From Hymenobacter convexus (lineage in GTDB: Bacteria; Bacteroidota; Bacteroidia; Cytophagales; Hymenobacteraceae): a stretch of DNA of 64,000 nt. The stretch spans positions 372,001 to 436,000 of the forward strand of contig NZ_JAUQON010000002.1 of assembly GCF_030580955.1 (NCBI RefSeq). Direction: 5' to 3'. The notes below the pieces were generated by a model. It did no database searches. It had not been told where the DNA came from and saw only the letters and a program-made list of their open reading frames with translations. Shown here piece by piece: positions 23,738-31,338 of the stretch (position 1 is the first letter of the stretch; the number at the start of each line of letters is the position of its first letter). Position numbers and translations under genes: made by a program.

Positions 23738-23757
23738 TATGACATGAACATGTCATA
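23738..23757. promoter_or_regulatory. Operator-like palindrome TATGACATG-aa-CATGTCATA
   Basis: Nine-base arms are exact reverse complements around a 2-base centre, 79 bases upstream of the secreted-protein start at 23659. The half-site TATGACATG recurs at 27590-27598, 77 bases ahead of another T9SS gene, and a related TGACA-N6-TGTTA site lies ahead of the one starting at 63882. It looks like the site of a dimeric regulator; which one is unknown. Confidence 0.5.
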
Positions 23758-23811
23758 TTTCGGCCCGCCGGCCCCTTCTTTTCCGGTGCTGTCCCGGGCC
23801 CTTCTGGCCGC

Positions 23812-23850
23812 AAAAAGCCCCCGCTGCCACGGGGGCAACGGGGGCTTCTG
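23812..23850 (-). terminator. Terminator after the PID-CTERM-like gene
   Basis: Read leftwards, GAAGCCCCCGTTGCC/GGCAGCGGGGGCTTTTTG forms a strong hairpin with a T-run, about 20 bases after the stop codon at 23869. Confidence 0.75.
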
Positions 23851-23868
23851 AGCCGATGCGAAGAGCCG

Positions 23869-24075
23869 CTAGCGGGCCAACCGGCGGCGTTGGCGGAGCT
23901 TTTTCAGGCCCAGGGCCACGCCGGAGGCGAGCAGTAGGGAGGCCCCGCCGTCGAGGGGCACGTCGGTGGTAGCGGCGGGCGTGCCGGGGGCCGGGCCACC
24001 GGTGCTGGGCCCCTGGGCCAGGGCCAGGGAGGAAGCCGCCGCGGTGAGGGCGGCGGCGAGAAACAGAGCTTTCAT
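23869..24075 (-). CDS. Small protein with PID-CTERM-like sorting signal
   Basis: A 68-residue protein: signal peptide (MKALFLAAALTAAASSLALAQ), a short Pro/Gly/Thr linker (22-38), then the motif VPLDGG (39-44), a hydrophobic stretch (ASLLLASGVALGL) and a basic tail (KKLRQRRRLAR). This tripartite end matches the PID-CTERM pattern of Bacteroidota (VPIDGG, hydrophobic helix, Lys/Arg-rich end), with Leu in place of Ile. Such tails are thought to be handled by sortase- or exosortase-like enzymes; none is in this window. The mature part is almost nothing, so the function is unknown. Its terminator lies just downstream and the next gene, also on this strand, is a T9SS cargo. Confidence 0.75.
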   Translation of the reverse strand: MKALFLAAALTAAASSLALAQGPSTGGPAPGTPAATTDVPLDGGASLLLASGVALGLKKLRQRRRLAR

Positions 24076-24091
24076 GGAGTGAAGGGAATAA

Positions 24092-24128
24092 GGGCGGGGC
24101 CGGCGCCTAGGAGCCGCCGGCCCCGCCG
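24092..24128 (-). terminator. Strong GC hairpin after the FG-GAP secreted-protein gene
   Basis: GCGGGGCCGGCGGC/GCGCCGGCCCCGCC pair nearly perfectly within the 66-base gap between two genes on the minus strand. There is no T-run, so its role as a terminator is likely but not certain. Confidence 0.55.
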
Positions 24129-24141
24129 TTGAAAAGAAGAT

Positions 24142-27100
24142 TTATTGCAGCACGACGCGCTTGGCCAGCACGACGGCACCCACGCGCAGGCGCAGGGTGT
24201 ACACGCCGACGGCCAGGCCTTGGGTCTCAAAGCCCAGGCGGGCGCCGGTGGCCGTGGCGGTGGCCGACTGCTGGCGCACCACCTGGCCCAGGGCGTTGAG
24301 CAAGGTGCCCTGCACCTGCGCGGCGCCAGCCACGGCGGGCACGAGCACGCTGAACTGGCCGTGGGCCGGATTGGGGTACACTGTCACCTCCGCCGCTGTG
24401 AGGGCGGTGGCCGTGGCCAGGGCCGCGCGGGCGGCGAAGTGCAAGGTGAAGCGGCCCGTGAGCAGCGCCTGGGCCTGAGCCGTCGTCACCGCGAACGAGT
24501 AGCCGGGCTGGGTGCGCAGGTTCACGGTCTGGCCGGTGGCGGCGTCGGTGAGCAGGGCGTCGAGGCCGGCGGGCAGGTTGTCGAGGGCGGCGGCAATGAG
24601 GGTGTAGGTGCCGGCGGCGGGCACGCCCACGTTCAGCGGCAGCGCGGTGGCGGCGGTGAAGGCCGGGCGGCCATCAATCGAGAGGGCCTCGCCGCTGGTG
24701 GCGGAGCTGCTCAGGTTCAGGCCGGTGGTGTTGGGCAGCTTCATGGCGTCGTACTGGGTATCGAAGGCCGGGGTGGCGCCGGCTTCGGCGTAGGCATACA
24801 GCGCATCGGCCGCGCCCGTGGCGCCGCGCAGCTCCAGCTGCACCAGCGGCCGGGGGTCGGTGGTGGTGCGCTGGAAGGCGGTGGCGTTGGGTGCGGTCAG
24901 GCGCTGGCTGTTGCGAAAGGTGAGCGTGCCGCTGGTCTGGCCGGCGCTCACGCGCACGAAGAAGCCCTGGCCCACGGGCAGCACGGAGTTGCCGCCGATG
25001 CCGTTGACGTAGCTGCGGTACTGGCCCGCGTACTGGGCCGTGCTGCTGTACACGTAGATGGCGCCGTCGAGGCCCGCCCGGTCGGCGGGAGCCACCAGCG
25101 AGTAGTCGAGCGGGGCCGGGTAGGGGTTGCCCAGCAGTTGCCAGCCGGCGTCGGCGTTGCCGGCCAGGCGGCTCAGGGTCTGGGCGACGGGCCCGTTGGT
25201 GAGCGTGCCGCTGAAGTCCACGAGCTGGGTGCCGGCGATGTTCACGGTGTAGCCTTGGCCGGGCACCAGCGGGTCGGCGGTGGTGCTGGGCGAGAAGAAG
25301 CCCCGGTCGAAAGCGGAGGAGCTGTTGGCCAGCGTCACGCGGCTCTGGTCGTAGCCGTACACGGTGGGGAAGGGCACCGTGGTGTTGGGCGTGGCCGAGG
25401 TGTTATAAGCGGGGTTCACCACGGGCGAGAAACCGGCCGTGGTCAGGTCGGCCACGGTAGCGTTGGCTACCGGCGAACTGTAGTGGCGGTAGCCGGGGCC
25501 GGGGTTCAGGCTCGGGTCGATGTAGCGCTGCACGGTGGCCGTGCCCTGCACCACGCCGCTGCTGCTGTTCACCACCAGGGCCGTGCCGGCGGCGCTGGAG
25601 GCCAGCGTGAGGGCATTGCCGCCCAGCACCAGATTGCCGGTGCCGCCCACGCCCAGGGCCACCGTAATGGTTACCGGGGCCGTCAGGCTCACGTTGCCGC
25701 TGGTGTTGATGGCCAGGTTGGCCACGGCACTCGGCAGGCTGCTGCCGGTGGCCGCCGCGGCGCCGGTGTAGCCGTAGCTGGCCAGCGAGGAATAGGAGCG
25801 GGTGCCCGTCACCTGCACCGCGCCGGTGCCGGTGGTGTTGCTGATGCCCGCCGCGTTGCAGATGCCCAGAATGCTGCCCGCCCCGAGCGAGAAGCTGCCC
25901 GCGCCACTGATAATGGCGCAGCCGTCGCTGAGGCCGCCGCCGGGCTGCACCGCGAAGAAGGCATTCACGCTCACGTTGCCGGCCAGCACGGCGTTGCCGC
26001 TGCCCGTGATGGTGATGGAATTGTAGATACCGGCCGGAATCACCGTCGGGCTCAGCTGCGTGCCGGTGCTCACCATCAGGTCAGGGTAAGTCACGGTGAA
26101 GGCCAGCCCGTTGCTGGTGCCGCTGGGGGTGGTCACGGTCACCGGGCCGGAGGTGGCGCCGGTGGGCACGGTGGCCGTCACGGTGGTCGCGTTCACCACG
26201 GCGAAGGTGGTGGCGGCCGTGCCGTTGAAGCGCACGCCCGTGGCCCCCGTCAGGCCGGTGCCGGTGAGGGTGATGCTGGTGCCCACCGCGCCGCTCGTGG
26301 GGTTGAGGCTGGTGAGGGTGAGGGCGGCGGCCGCCGTGGTGTTCAGCAACACGCTGGCATCGTTGGAGCTGTTGTTCACCGTCACAATGTCCAGCCGCCC
26401 GTCGTTGTTCACGTCGCCCAAAGCCCCGCCAATGGGGGTGTTGACGGCTCCGGCCGAGTAGTTGGTGATGGCGCCAAAGCTGCCGTTGCCCTGCCCCAAC
26501 AATACCCCCGCCGACCCCGCGGCCAGCACGGTCACAATGTCCAGCTGGCTGTCGCCGTTCACATCGCCGAGCACGGCTGCGGTCGGCATGCTGTTCGTAC
26601 CCGTCGAATAAGTGCCGGCCAGGGCCAATCCCCCACCGGCCTGCCCCAGCAATACGCCCACCGTATTCAGGGTTTCATGGTCGACCAACACATCGAGGCG
26701 GCCGTCGCCGTTCACGTCGCCCAGGGCCACCGTAGTAGGGCGGCTGAGGCCGTCCGAATAGCTGGCCACGGCCCCGAACCCCCCGCCGGCCTGGCCCAGC
26801 AGCACCCCCACCGTGCCTGGCAGGCTATTGCCGGTCACAATGTCGAGGCGGCCGTCGCCGTTCACGTCGCCCAGGGCCACGCCCACGGGCTGGCTGCCCA
26901 CCCCCGTGGAGTAAGTAGTCACGGCCGCGAAGCCGCCGCCGCCCAGCCCCAGCAGCACCCCCACGGAAGCCGTGAGGTTGTTGGCCACCACAATGTCGAG
27001 GCGGCCGTCGCCGTTCACGTCACCCAGCGCCACATAGGCGGGGGCGCTGTTGGGGCTGCTGCTGGTGCCGGTGGCGTACGTGACCACGGGGCTGAGGCCC

Positions 27101-27513
27101 CCGGTGCCGTTGCCCACGAATACGCCCACCGAATTGCTGCCGTTGTTGGACGTCACCACGTCCGGGTTTCCGTCGCCGTTCACGTCGCCCACGGCCACGG
27201 CCACCGGCCGGCTATTGGTGCCAATGGAATAGGCAACGGCGGCCCCGAACCCCCCGCCGGCCTGGCCTAGCAGTATCCCGGCGGTTTCGGGTCCCTGGTT
27301 GACGGTCACGAGGTCGAGGCGGCCGTCATTGTTCAGGTCGCCCAGGGCCACGTTGTAGGGGAGGCTGGCCGTGCCGGTCGAGTAGGTGGCCGCCGGGGCA
27401 AAGGTGGCGGCCGTCTGGGCGTGGGCGGCGCTGCTCATCGCCAGTAGCCCGAGCAGGGCCAAGGGATGTGGCAGGCACGTAAGCAGGCCCTTAGTAGAGA
27501 AAGAATGCGTCAT
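24142..27513 (-). CDS. Secreted FG-GAP/VCBS propeller protein with IPT domain and T9SS type A tail
   Basis: A 1123-residue protein. I chose the ATG at 27513 because it gives a signal peptide (LLTCLPHPLALLGLLAMSSAAHAQ); the longer open frame has no such start. Residues 35-400 hold seven FG-GAP repeats with calcium-type loops such as LGDVNGDGRLDIVTGN, enough for one seven-bladed propeller. An IPT/TIG fold follows (LTSLNPTSGAVGTSITLTGT), then a beta-helix-like stretch, a large beta-rich part (about 620-1020), and a type A tail (VTVYPNPAHGQFSV ... GVYTLRLRVGAVVLAKRVVL). The IPT segment is close in sequence to that in the protein at 21113, pointing to domain shuffling between neighbours. Surface or secreted role; binding partner unknown. 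Confidence 0.88.
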   Translation of the reverse strand: MTHSFSTKGLLTCLPHPLALLGLLAMSSAAHAQTAATFAPAATYSTGTASLPYNVALGDLNNDGRLDLVTVNQGPETAGILLGQAGGGFGAAVAYSIGTNSRPVAVAVGDVNGDGNPDVVTSNNGSNSVGVFVGNGTGGLSPVVTYATGTSSSPNSAPAYVALGDVNGDGRLDIVVANNLTASVGVLLGLGGGGFAAVTTYSTGVGSQPVGVALGDVNGDGRLDIVTGNSLPGTVGVLLGQAGGGFGAVASYSDGLSRPTTVALGDVNGDGRLDVLVDHETLNTVGVLLGQAGGGLALAGTYSTGTNSMPTAAVLGDVNGDSQLDIVTVLAAGSAGVLLGQGNGSFGAITNYSAGAVNTPIGGALGDVNNDGRLDIVTVNNSSNDASVLLNTTAAAALTLTSLNPTSGAVGTSITLTGTGLTGATGVRFNGTAATTFAVVNATTVTATVPTGATSGPVTVTTPSGTSNGLAFTVTYPDLMVSTGTQLSPTVIPAGIYNSITITGSGNAVLAGNVSVNAFFAVQPGGGLSDGCAIISGAGSFSLGAGSILGICNAAGISNTTGTGAVQVTGTRSYSSLASYGYTGAAAATGSSLPSAVANLAINTSGNVSLTAPVTITVALGVGGTGNLVLGGNALTLASSAAGTALVVNSSSGVVQGTATVQRYIDPSLNPGPGYRHYSSPVANATVADLTTAGFSPVVNPAYNTSATPNTTVPFPTVYGYDQSRVTLANSSSAFDRGFFSPSTTADPLVPGQGYTVNIAGTQLVDFSGTLTNGPVAQTLSRLAGNADAGWQLLGNPYPAPLDYSLVAPADRAGLDGAIYVYSSTAQYAGQYRSYVNGIGGNSVLPVGQGFFVRVSAGQTSGTLTFRNSQRLTAPNATAFQRTTTDPRPLVQLELRGATGAADALYAYAEAGATPAFDTQYDAMKLPNTTGLNLSSSATSGEALSIDGRPAFTAATALPLNVGVPAAGTYTLIAAALDNLPAGLDALLTDAATGQTVNLRTQPGYSFAVTTAQAQALLTGRFTLHFAARAALATATALTAAEVTVYPNPAHGQFSVLVPAVAGAAQVQGTLLNALGQVVRQQSATATATGARLGFETQGLAVGVYTLRLRVGAVVLAKRVVLQ

Positions 27514-27890
27514 GCGGGATAAAAAGAAGGTAGATAAATCAATGTCGCGCACCCGCGCGGCCCGGTAAAGTTCCGGTACCAACTCCGCATATGACATGAC
27601 GTAACCATGTTTATTTTCTATAGCCTCGGGCACTGCTGAGTCTGAAGCGTCGGGCTCTGGAGTCGGTGAGGACGGGCACGTTTCATTGCCGAGCCGGCCC
27701 CTAACGGTACCGACCAGCTTCACCACCGCGCCGCCGCCTACTTCCGCGTGGGCCTACTGCAAGCCCCGCCCCGGCCAAGTCCACGGACAAGACCCCCGCC
27801 TAGCCGCCCGGTGCCGCCTCACGTGCAAGCAAAAGCCCCTGCCGAACGTCCGGCAGGGGCTTTTTGCGGCACTCAGGCGGCGGGCCGGGG
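27514..27890. other. 377-base intergenic region between two FG-GAP protein genes
   Basis: It holds the half-site TATGACATG (27590-27598, followed by a partial mirror CATGT at 27606-27610), which probably belongs to the control region of the gene starting at 27513, and the terminator of the upstream gene at 27831-27866. The middle (27620-27830) shows no gene with support. Confidence 0.6.
27831..27866 (-). terminator. Terminator after the smaller FG-GAP protein gene
   Basis: AAAAGCCCCTGCCG/CGGCAGGGGCTTTTT forms a symmetrical stem with T/A runs, 24 bases after the stop codon at 27891. Confidence 0.85.
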
Positions 27891-29306
27891 CTACTGCACC
27901 GCCACCCGCCGGGTGACGATGGCCGCCCCTGTGCCCAGCCGCAGGGTGTAGATGCCCGGCGCCAGCCCGCCCGTCTCCACCACGAAGCTGGGGCCGGCCC
28001 CGGCTGGGCGGCGCACCACCTGGCCCAGCGCATTCACCAGTTCGGCCTGTGTGGCAGTAGTGCCGGCCGGCAGCGTCACCGCGAAGGCGTCGTGGGCGGG
28101 GTTGGGGGCGAGGGCGACGTCGGGCGCGGCCGTGGGCCGGGCGGCCAGCGGGGTATAGGTGCCGGTGTTGAGGAGGACGGTGACATTGGTGTCGTCGTGA
28201 TTGGCCGTGATGATGTCGGGGCGTCCGTCACCGTTCACGTCGACCACTGCCAAGCCATCGGGACCCGCGCCGGCAAAATAATCGGTATGAAAGCCGAAGT
28301 ACCCAGCGCCCACGCCCAGCAGCACGGAAACGTTGCCTGAAAAGGAATTCGTGGTAATGACGTCGGGGAAGCCATCGCCGTTAACATCCTTCACGGCTAT
28401 TCCTTTCGGAAAGTTACCCACAGGGAAGGTCGTTGGTTGGCTGAAGCCTCCACCGATGATGCCCAGCAACACAGAGACATTGTTGGCCAAACTATTGGCC
28501 GTTAAAATATCAAGCAAGCCATTGCGGTCAACATCGGCCAGTACCAGACTACTGGGGGCAGCCCCTCCTGATTGGTAATCCGTTTTGGCCGCAAACCCGC
28601 CATTGGGCAAGCTCAGCAGCACCGAAGCCTTATACCCCCCGGTGGGAGGCAAGTTATAATTGGATGTGACGATGTCGGGGCGGCCATCCCCGTTGACATC
28701 GCCCAACGCCAAGCCGTTGGGGCCCGCCCCGGTGAGGTAATCCGTCTTCGCACCAAAACCGCCGTTAGCTTGGCCGAGCAGGACCGAAGTTGAGCTGGCG
28801 CTACCATTGGCGGTCACGATGTCGAGGTGGCCATCCCCGTTGGTGTCGCCCAGCGCTACGCACACGGGGCCCGCACCAGTAGTGTAATCGGTTTTGAGGC
28901 CAAATCGGCCATTGTTTAGGTTGAGCAGCACAGATACCACATTAGCCAAGGCGTCCGTCGTGACAATGTCGGGGCGGCCATCCCCATTGACATCGCCCAG
29001 GGCAATGCCTCTGGGGCCTGTTGCCGTTGGGTAATCGGTTTTGGGGCCGAAGCCTCCGCTGGGCTGGCCCAGCAAAACCGAAACCGAGTTTGAATTATAG
29101 TTGGCCGTGGCAACGTCCTGCCGCCCATCGCCATTCACATCACCCGCCGCTATACCGTAGGGGCCCGTGCCGACGGAGTAGAAAGCGGAAAATGCGAAGC
29201 TCTGCCCCCACGCCGCCGGCCCGGCCGCGCCCAGCGCCAGCAGCAACGCCCCGCGCCGGGCGTAGCCAATGAAACGATTTGTGGTAGAAGTAGAAAGGTG
29301 TTTCAT
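27891..29306 (-). CDS. Secreted FG-GAP/VCBS propeller protein with T9SS type A tail
   Basis: A 471-residue protein. The ATG at 29306 gives MKHLSTSTTNRFIGYARRGA followed by a hydrophobic stretch ending AAWGQ, a signal peptide. Seven FG-GAP repeats fill residues 37-390, each with a DVNGDGxxDIxTxN loop (one is degenerate: ADVDRNGLLDILTAN). The type A tail follows at once (VALAPNPAHDAFAVTLP ... GIYTLRLGTGAAIVTRRVAV). It is a stripped-down version of its downstream neighbour at 24142: same propeller and tail, without the IPT and long beta region. The repeat count suggests a complete seven-bladed propeller. Role outside the cell unknown. Confidence 0.9.
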   Translation of the reverse strand: MKHLSTSTTNRFIGYARRGALLLALGAAGPAAWGQSFAFSAFYSVGTGPYGIAAGDVNGDGRQDVATANYNSNSVSVLLGQPSGGFGPKTDYPTATGPRGIALGDVNGDGRPDIVTTDALANVVSVLLNLNNGRFGLKTDYTTGAGPVCVALGDTNGDGHLDIVTANGSASSTSVLLGQANGGFGAKTDYLTGAGPNGLALGDVNGDGRPDIVTSNYNLPPTGGYKASVLLSLPNGGFAAKTDYQSGGAAPSSLVLADVDRNGLLDILTANSLANNVSVLLGIIGGGFSQPTTFPVGNFPKGIAVKDVNGDGFPDVITTNSFSGNVSVLLGVGAGYFGFHTDYFAGAGPDGLAVVDVNGDGRPDIITANHDDTNVTVLLNTGTYTPLAARPTAAPDVALAPNPAHDAFAVTLPAGTTATQAELVNALGQVVRRPAGAGPSFVVETGGLAPGIYTLRLGTGAAIVTRRVAVQ

Positions 29307-29365
29307 GCGTGGAAGTGAAAAGGGTTTGGTTAAGTAGCGAAAGATACGCAGACGCATTAACGGCA

Positions 29366-29408
29366 GAAGCCGGTCCCGCTAAGCAGCACGCTTAACGGGA
29401 CCGGCTTC
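29366..29408 (-). terminator. Hairpin after the thiolase gene
   Basis: GAAGCCGGTCCCG and CGGGACCGGCTTC pair perfectly, with further pairing CTTAA/TTAGC-like inside. It begins 24 bases after the thiolase stop; there is no clear T-run on the minus strand. Confidence 0.6.
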
Positions 29409-29431
29409 CACTCTTTTGCTATTCTCCTAAG

Positions 29432-30637
29432 CTACAGCTTCTCGTAAATCACGGCCGCGCCCTGGCCCACGCCCACGCACATCACGGCCAGGCCGTAGCG
29501 CATGCCTTCGCCGCGGCGGTGCATCTCGTGCAGCAGCGTGGCCGTGATGCGCGCGCCCGAGCTGCCCAGCGGGTGGCCCATGGCAATGCTGCCACCGTTC
29601 ACGTTCACCTTGGCCATATCCAAGCCCAGCTCGCGCACGCAGGCAATGCTCTGGGCGGCGAAGGCTTCGTTGAGCTCAATCAAATCGATGTCGGCCAGCG
29701 TGAGGCCGGCGCGCTCCAGCACCTTGCGGGTGGCCGGAATGGGCCCCAGGCCCATCACCGACGGGTCGACGCCCGCTACGGCCGAGGCCACCACCCGCGC
29801 CATGGGCTTCAGGTTGTAGCGTTTCAGGGCTTCCTCGCTCACCACCAGCACGGCGGCGGCGCCGTCGTTGATGCCGGCCGAGTTGCCGGCCGTCACCGTC
29901 CCGCCCTCGGGCTGGAAGGCGGGCTTGAGCGTGGCCAGCTTCTCCATGGAAGAAAAGCGCGGCTGCTCGTCGGTATCAAACAAGGCCGTGTCGCCCTTGG
30001 GCTGCGGAATGAACACCGGCACAATTTCCTTTCGGAAACGGCCTTTCTCCAGCGCCCGGGCATATTTGCGCTGGCTTTCGAAAGCAAAGGCGTCCTGCTC
30101 CTCGCGGGTGATGCCGTACTGCTGGGCCACGTTTTCGGCCGTCTGGCCCATGGCGAAGGGGTAGTGCAACTTGCTCAGCTTGGGGTTCACGAAGCGCCAG
30201 CCCAGCGTGGTGTCATGGGCCGTGAGCTCGCGCCCGAAGGCCGATTCCGACTTGGCCATCACGAAAGGCGCGCGGGTCATGCTCTCGGCGCCGCCGGCCA
30301 GGTACACGTCGCCCTCGCCGCACTTGATGGCGCGGGCGGCGTCCATGATGCTCTGCAAGCCCGAAGCGCAGAGGCGGTTCACGGTGTTGCCGGGCACCGT
30401 GATGGGCAGGCCGGCCAGCAGCGCGGCCATGCGGGCCACGTTGCGGTTGTCTTCGCCGGCTTGGTTGGCGGCGCCAATGATAACGTCCTCGACGGCACTT
30501 TTATCAACGGATGGGTTGCGGCGCATCAATTCACGCAGAACGTGGGCGGCCAAATCATCGGGGCGGACGCTGCTCAGAGCGCCGGCAAATTTTCCAATCG
30601 GGGTACGCACCGCGTCCACGATATAAGCATTCGGCAT
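29432..30637 (-). CDS. Acetyl-CoA acyltransferase (thiolase), PcaF/PaaJ-like
   Basis: A 401-residue thiolase. The nucleophile is Cys90 in [10 protein letters not shown]; the catalytic His lies in [11 protein letters not shown] and the second Cys in CVGVGQG near the C terminus. The opening [25 protein letters not shown] and the stretches [19 protein letters not shown] and GWRFVNP match 3-oxoadipyl-CoA thiolases (PcaF/PaaJ) better than simple acetoacetyl-CoA thiolases. It would cleave a 3-oxoacyl-CoA with CoA. No other phenylacetate or beta-ketoadipate genes are in the window, so the exact substrate stays open. The ATG at 30637 was preferred to an in-frame start 12 bases earlier. It is divergent from the DUF4293 gene. 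Confidence 0.92.
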   Translation of the reverse strand: MPNAYIVDAVRTPIGKFAGALSSVRPDDLAAHVLRELMRRNPSVDKSAVEDVIIGAANQAGEDNRNVARMAALLAGLPITVPGNTVNRLCASGLQSIMDAARAIKCGEGDVYLAGGAESMTRAPFVMAKSESAFGRELTAHDTTLGWRFVNPKLSKLHYPFAMGQTAENVAQQYGITREEQDAFAFESQRKYARALEKGRFRKEIVPVFIPQPKGDTALFDTDEQPRFSSMEKLATLKPAFQPEGGTVTAGNSAGINDGAAAVLVVSEEALKRYNLKPMARVVASAVAGVDPSVMGLGPIPATRKVLERAGLTLADIDLIELNEAFAAQSIACVRELGLDMAKVNVNGGSIAMGHPLGSSGARITATLLHEMHRRGEGMRYGLAVMCVGVGQGAAVIYEKL

Positions 30638-30674
30638 TACAGGTAACAATAGCGGCGCAAGCGCCGGATGGGAC

Positions 30675-30682
30675 TAAATTTG
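30675..30682 (+). promoter_or_regulatory. TAnnTTTG -7 box ahead of the DUF4293 gene
   Basis: TAAATTTG matches the -7 consensus and lies 44 bases before the start codon at 30727. No convincing TTG box is seen upstream. Confidence 0.45.
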
Positions 30683-30726
30683 CGGCCCCGGCACTCGCCC
30701 GGGCCTCGTTCTTTATTACAACAAAG

Positions 30727-31200
30727 ATGATACAAAGAATTCAAAGCGTGTTTTTACTGTTGCTGGCGCTGGCCATGCTGAGCGTGTTGGCCCTGCCGCT
30801 GTGGCACAAAATCGACGGCCTTACCCACCAGGAACTGACCCTGACGGCCTTCGGCTACGACACCCAGGGCTGGCAATTGCCGGCCCCCGCCGGCCCCGTG
30901 TGGCTCATCGGCGCGCTAGCCGCCGCCTCGGCGGCCGTGGCCGCGTTCGAGATTTTCCAGTTCAAAAACCGCGCCCGCCAGCTAATGTTGGGCGCCCTCA
31001 ACCTGCTGCTCATCGTGGCCACGCTGGGCGCCATGTTCTACTTTTCCAGCAAAGGCGAGCAACTGCTCAACATCAAGCTCGAAGGCCAGTACCTGCCCGG
31101 CTTCTACCTGCCCACACTGGCCCTGCTGCTCAACCTGCTGGCCAACCGCTTCATCCGCCGCGACGAGCAACTCGTGCGCAGCATGGACCGCCTGCGGTAA
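30727..31200 (+). CDS. DUF4293 four-span membrane protein
   Basis: A 157-residue inner-membrane protein. The ATG at 30727 gives the typical DUF4293 opening MIQRIQSVFLLLLALAML; the frame is open further upstream but only as the antisense of the thiolase gene. Four membrane segments are visible (about 7-25, 56-76, 84-102 and 120-140), with RQLMLGALNLLLIVATLGAMF in the third and YLPTLALLLNLLANRFIRRDE in the fourth. The family is restricted to Bacteroidota and has no known function; it is often found near rho. It is followed by a terminator. Confidence 0.9.
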   Translation: MIQRIQSVFLLLLALAMLSVLALPLWHKIDGLTHQELTLTAFGYDTQGWQLPAPAGPVWLIGALAAASAAVAAFEIFQFKNRARQLMLGALNLLLIVATLGAMFYFSSKGEQLLNIKLEGQYLPGFYLPTLALLLNLLANRFIRRDEQLVRSMDRLR

Positions 31201-31218
31201 TCGCCCGGTTTTTGACAA

Positions 31219-31256
31219 CAAAAAAGGCCGCTGTGATATTCACAGTGGCCTTTTTG
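31219..31256 (+). terminator. Terminator after the DUF4293 gene
   Basis: AAAAAGGCCGCTGTGA/TTCACAGTGGCCTTTTT forms a strong stem with a T-run, about 20 bases after the stop. Confidence 0.85.
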
Positions 31257-31259
31257 CTT

Positions 31260-31336
31260 GTAGCGCGAACTTTGTAGTTCGCGTGCTCCGCGCCAGTAGC
31301 ATCGTTCAGGTACGCGAACTACAAAGTTCGCGCTAC
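31260..31336. repeat. Inverted repeat with hairpin-forming arms, GTAGCGCGAACTT type
   Basis: The arms GTAGCGCGAACTTTGTAGTTCGCG (31260-31283) and the exact mirror at 31313-31336 are 24 bases each. Each arm is itself a small hairpin (CGCGAACT/AGTTCGCG). The element ends 2 bases before the stop codon of the DUF4476 gene. It belongs with the one at 9214-9278. Confidence 0.85.
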
Positions 31337-31338
31337 GG

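Noticed and set aside
26400-27350. Periodic, CRISPR-like repeats of about 130-180 bases
   Set aside because: They are the coding repeats of the FG-GAP propeller (GDVNGDGRLDIVT loops), not spaced identical repeats, and the reading frame is intact across them.
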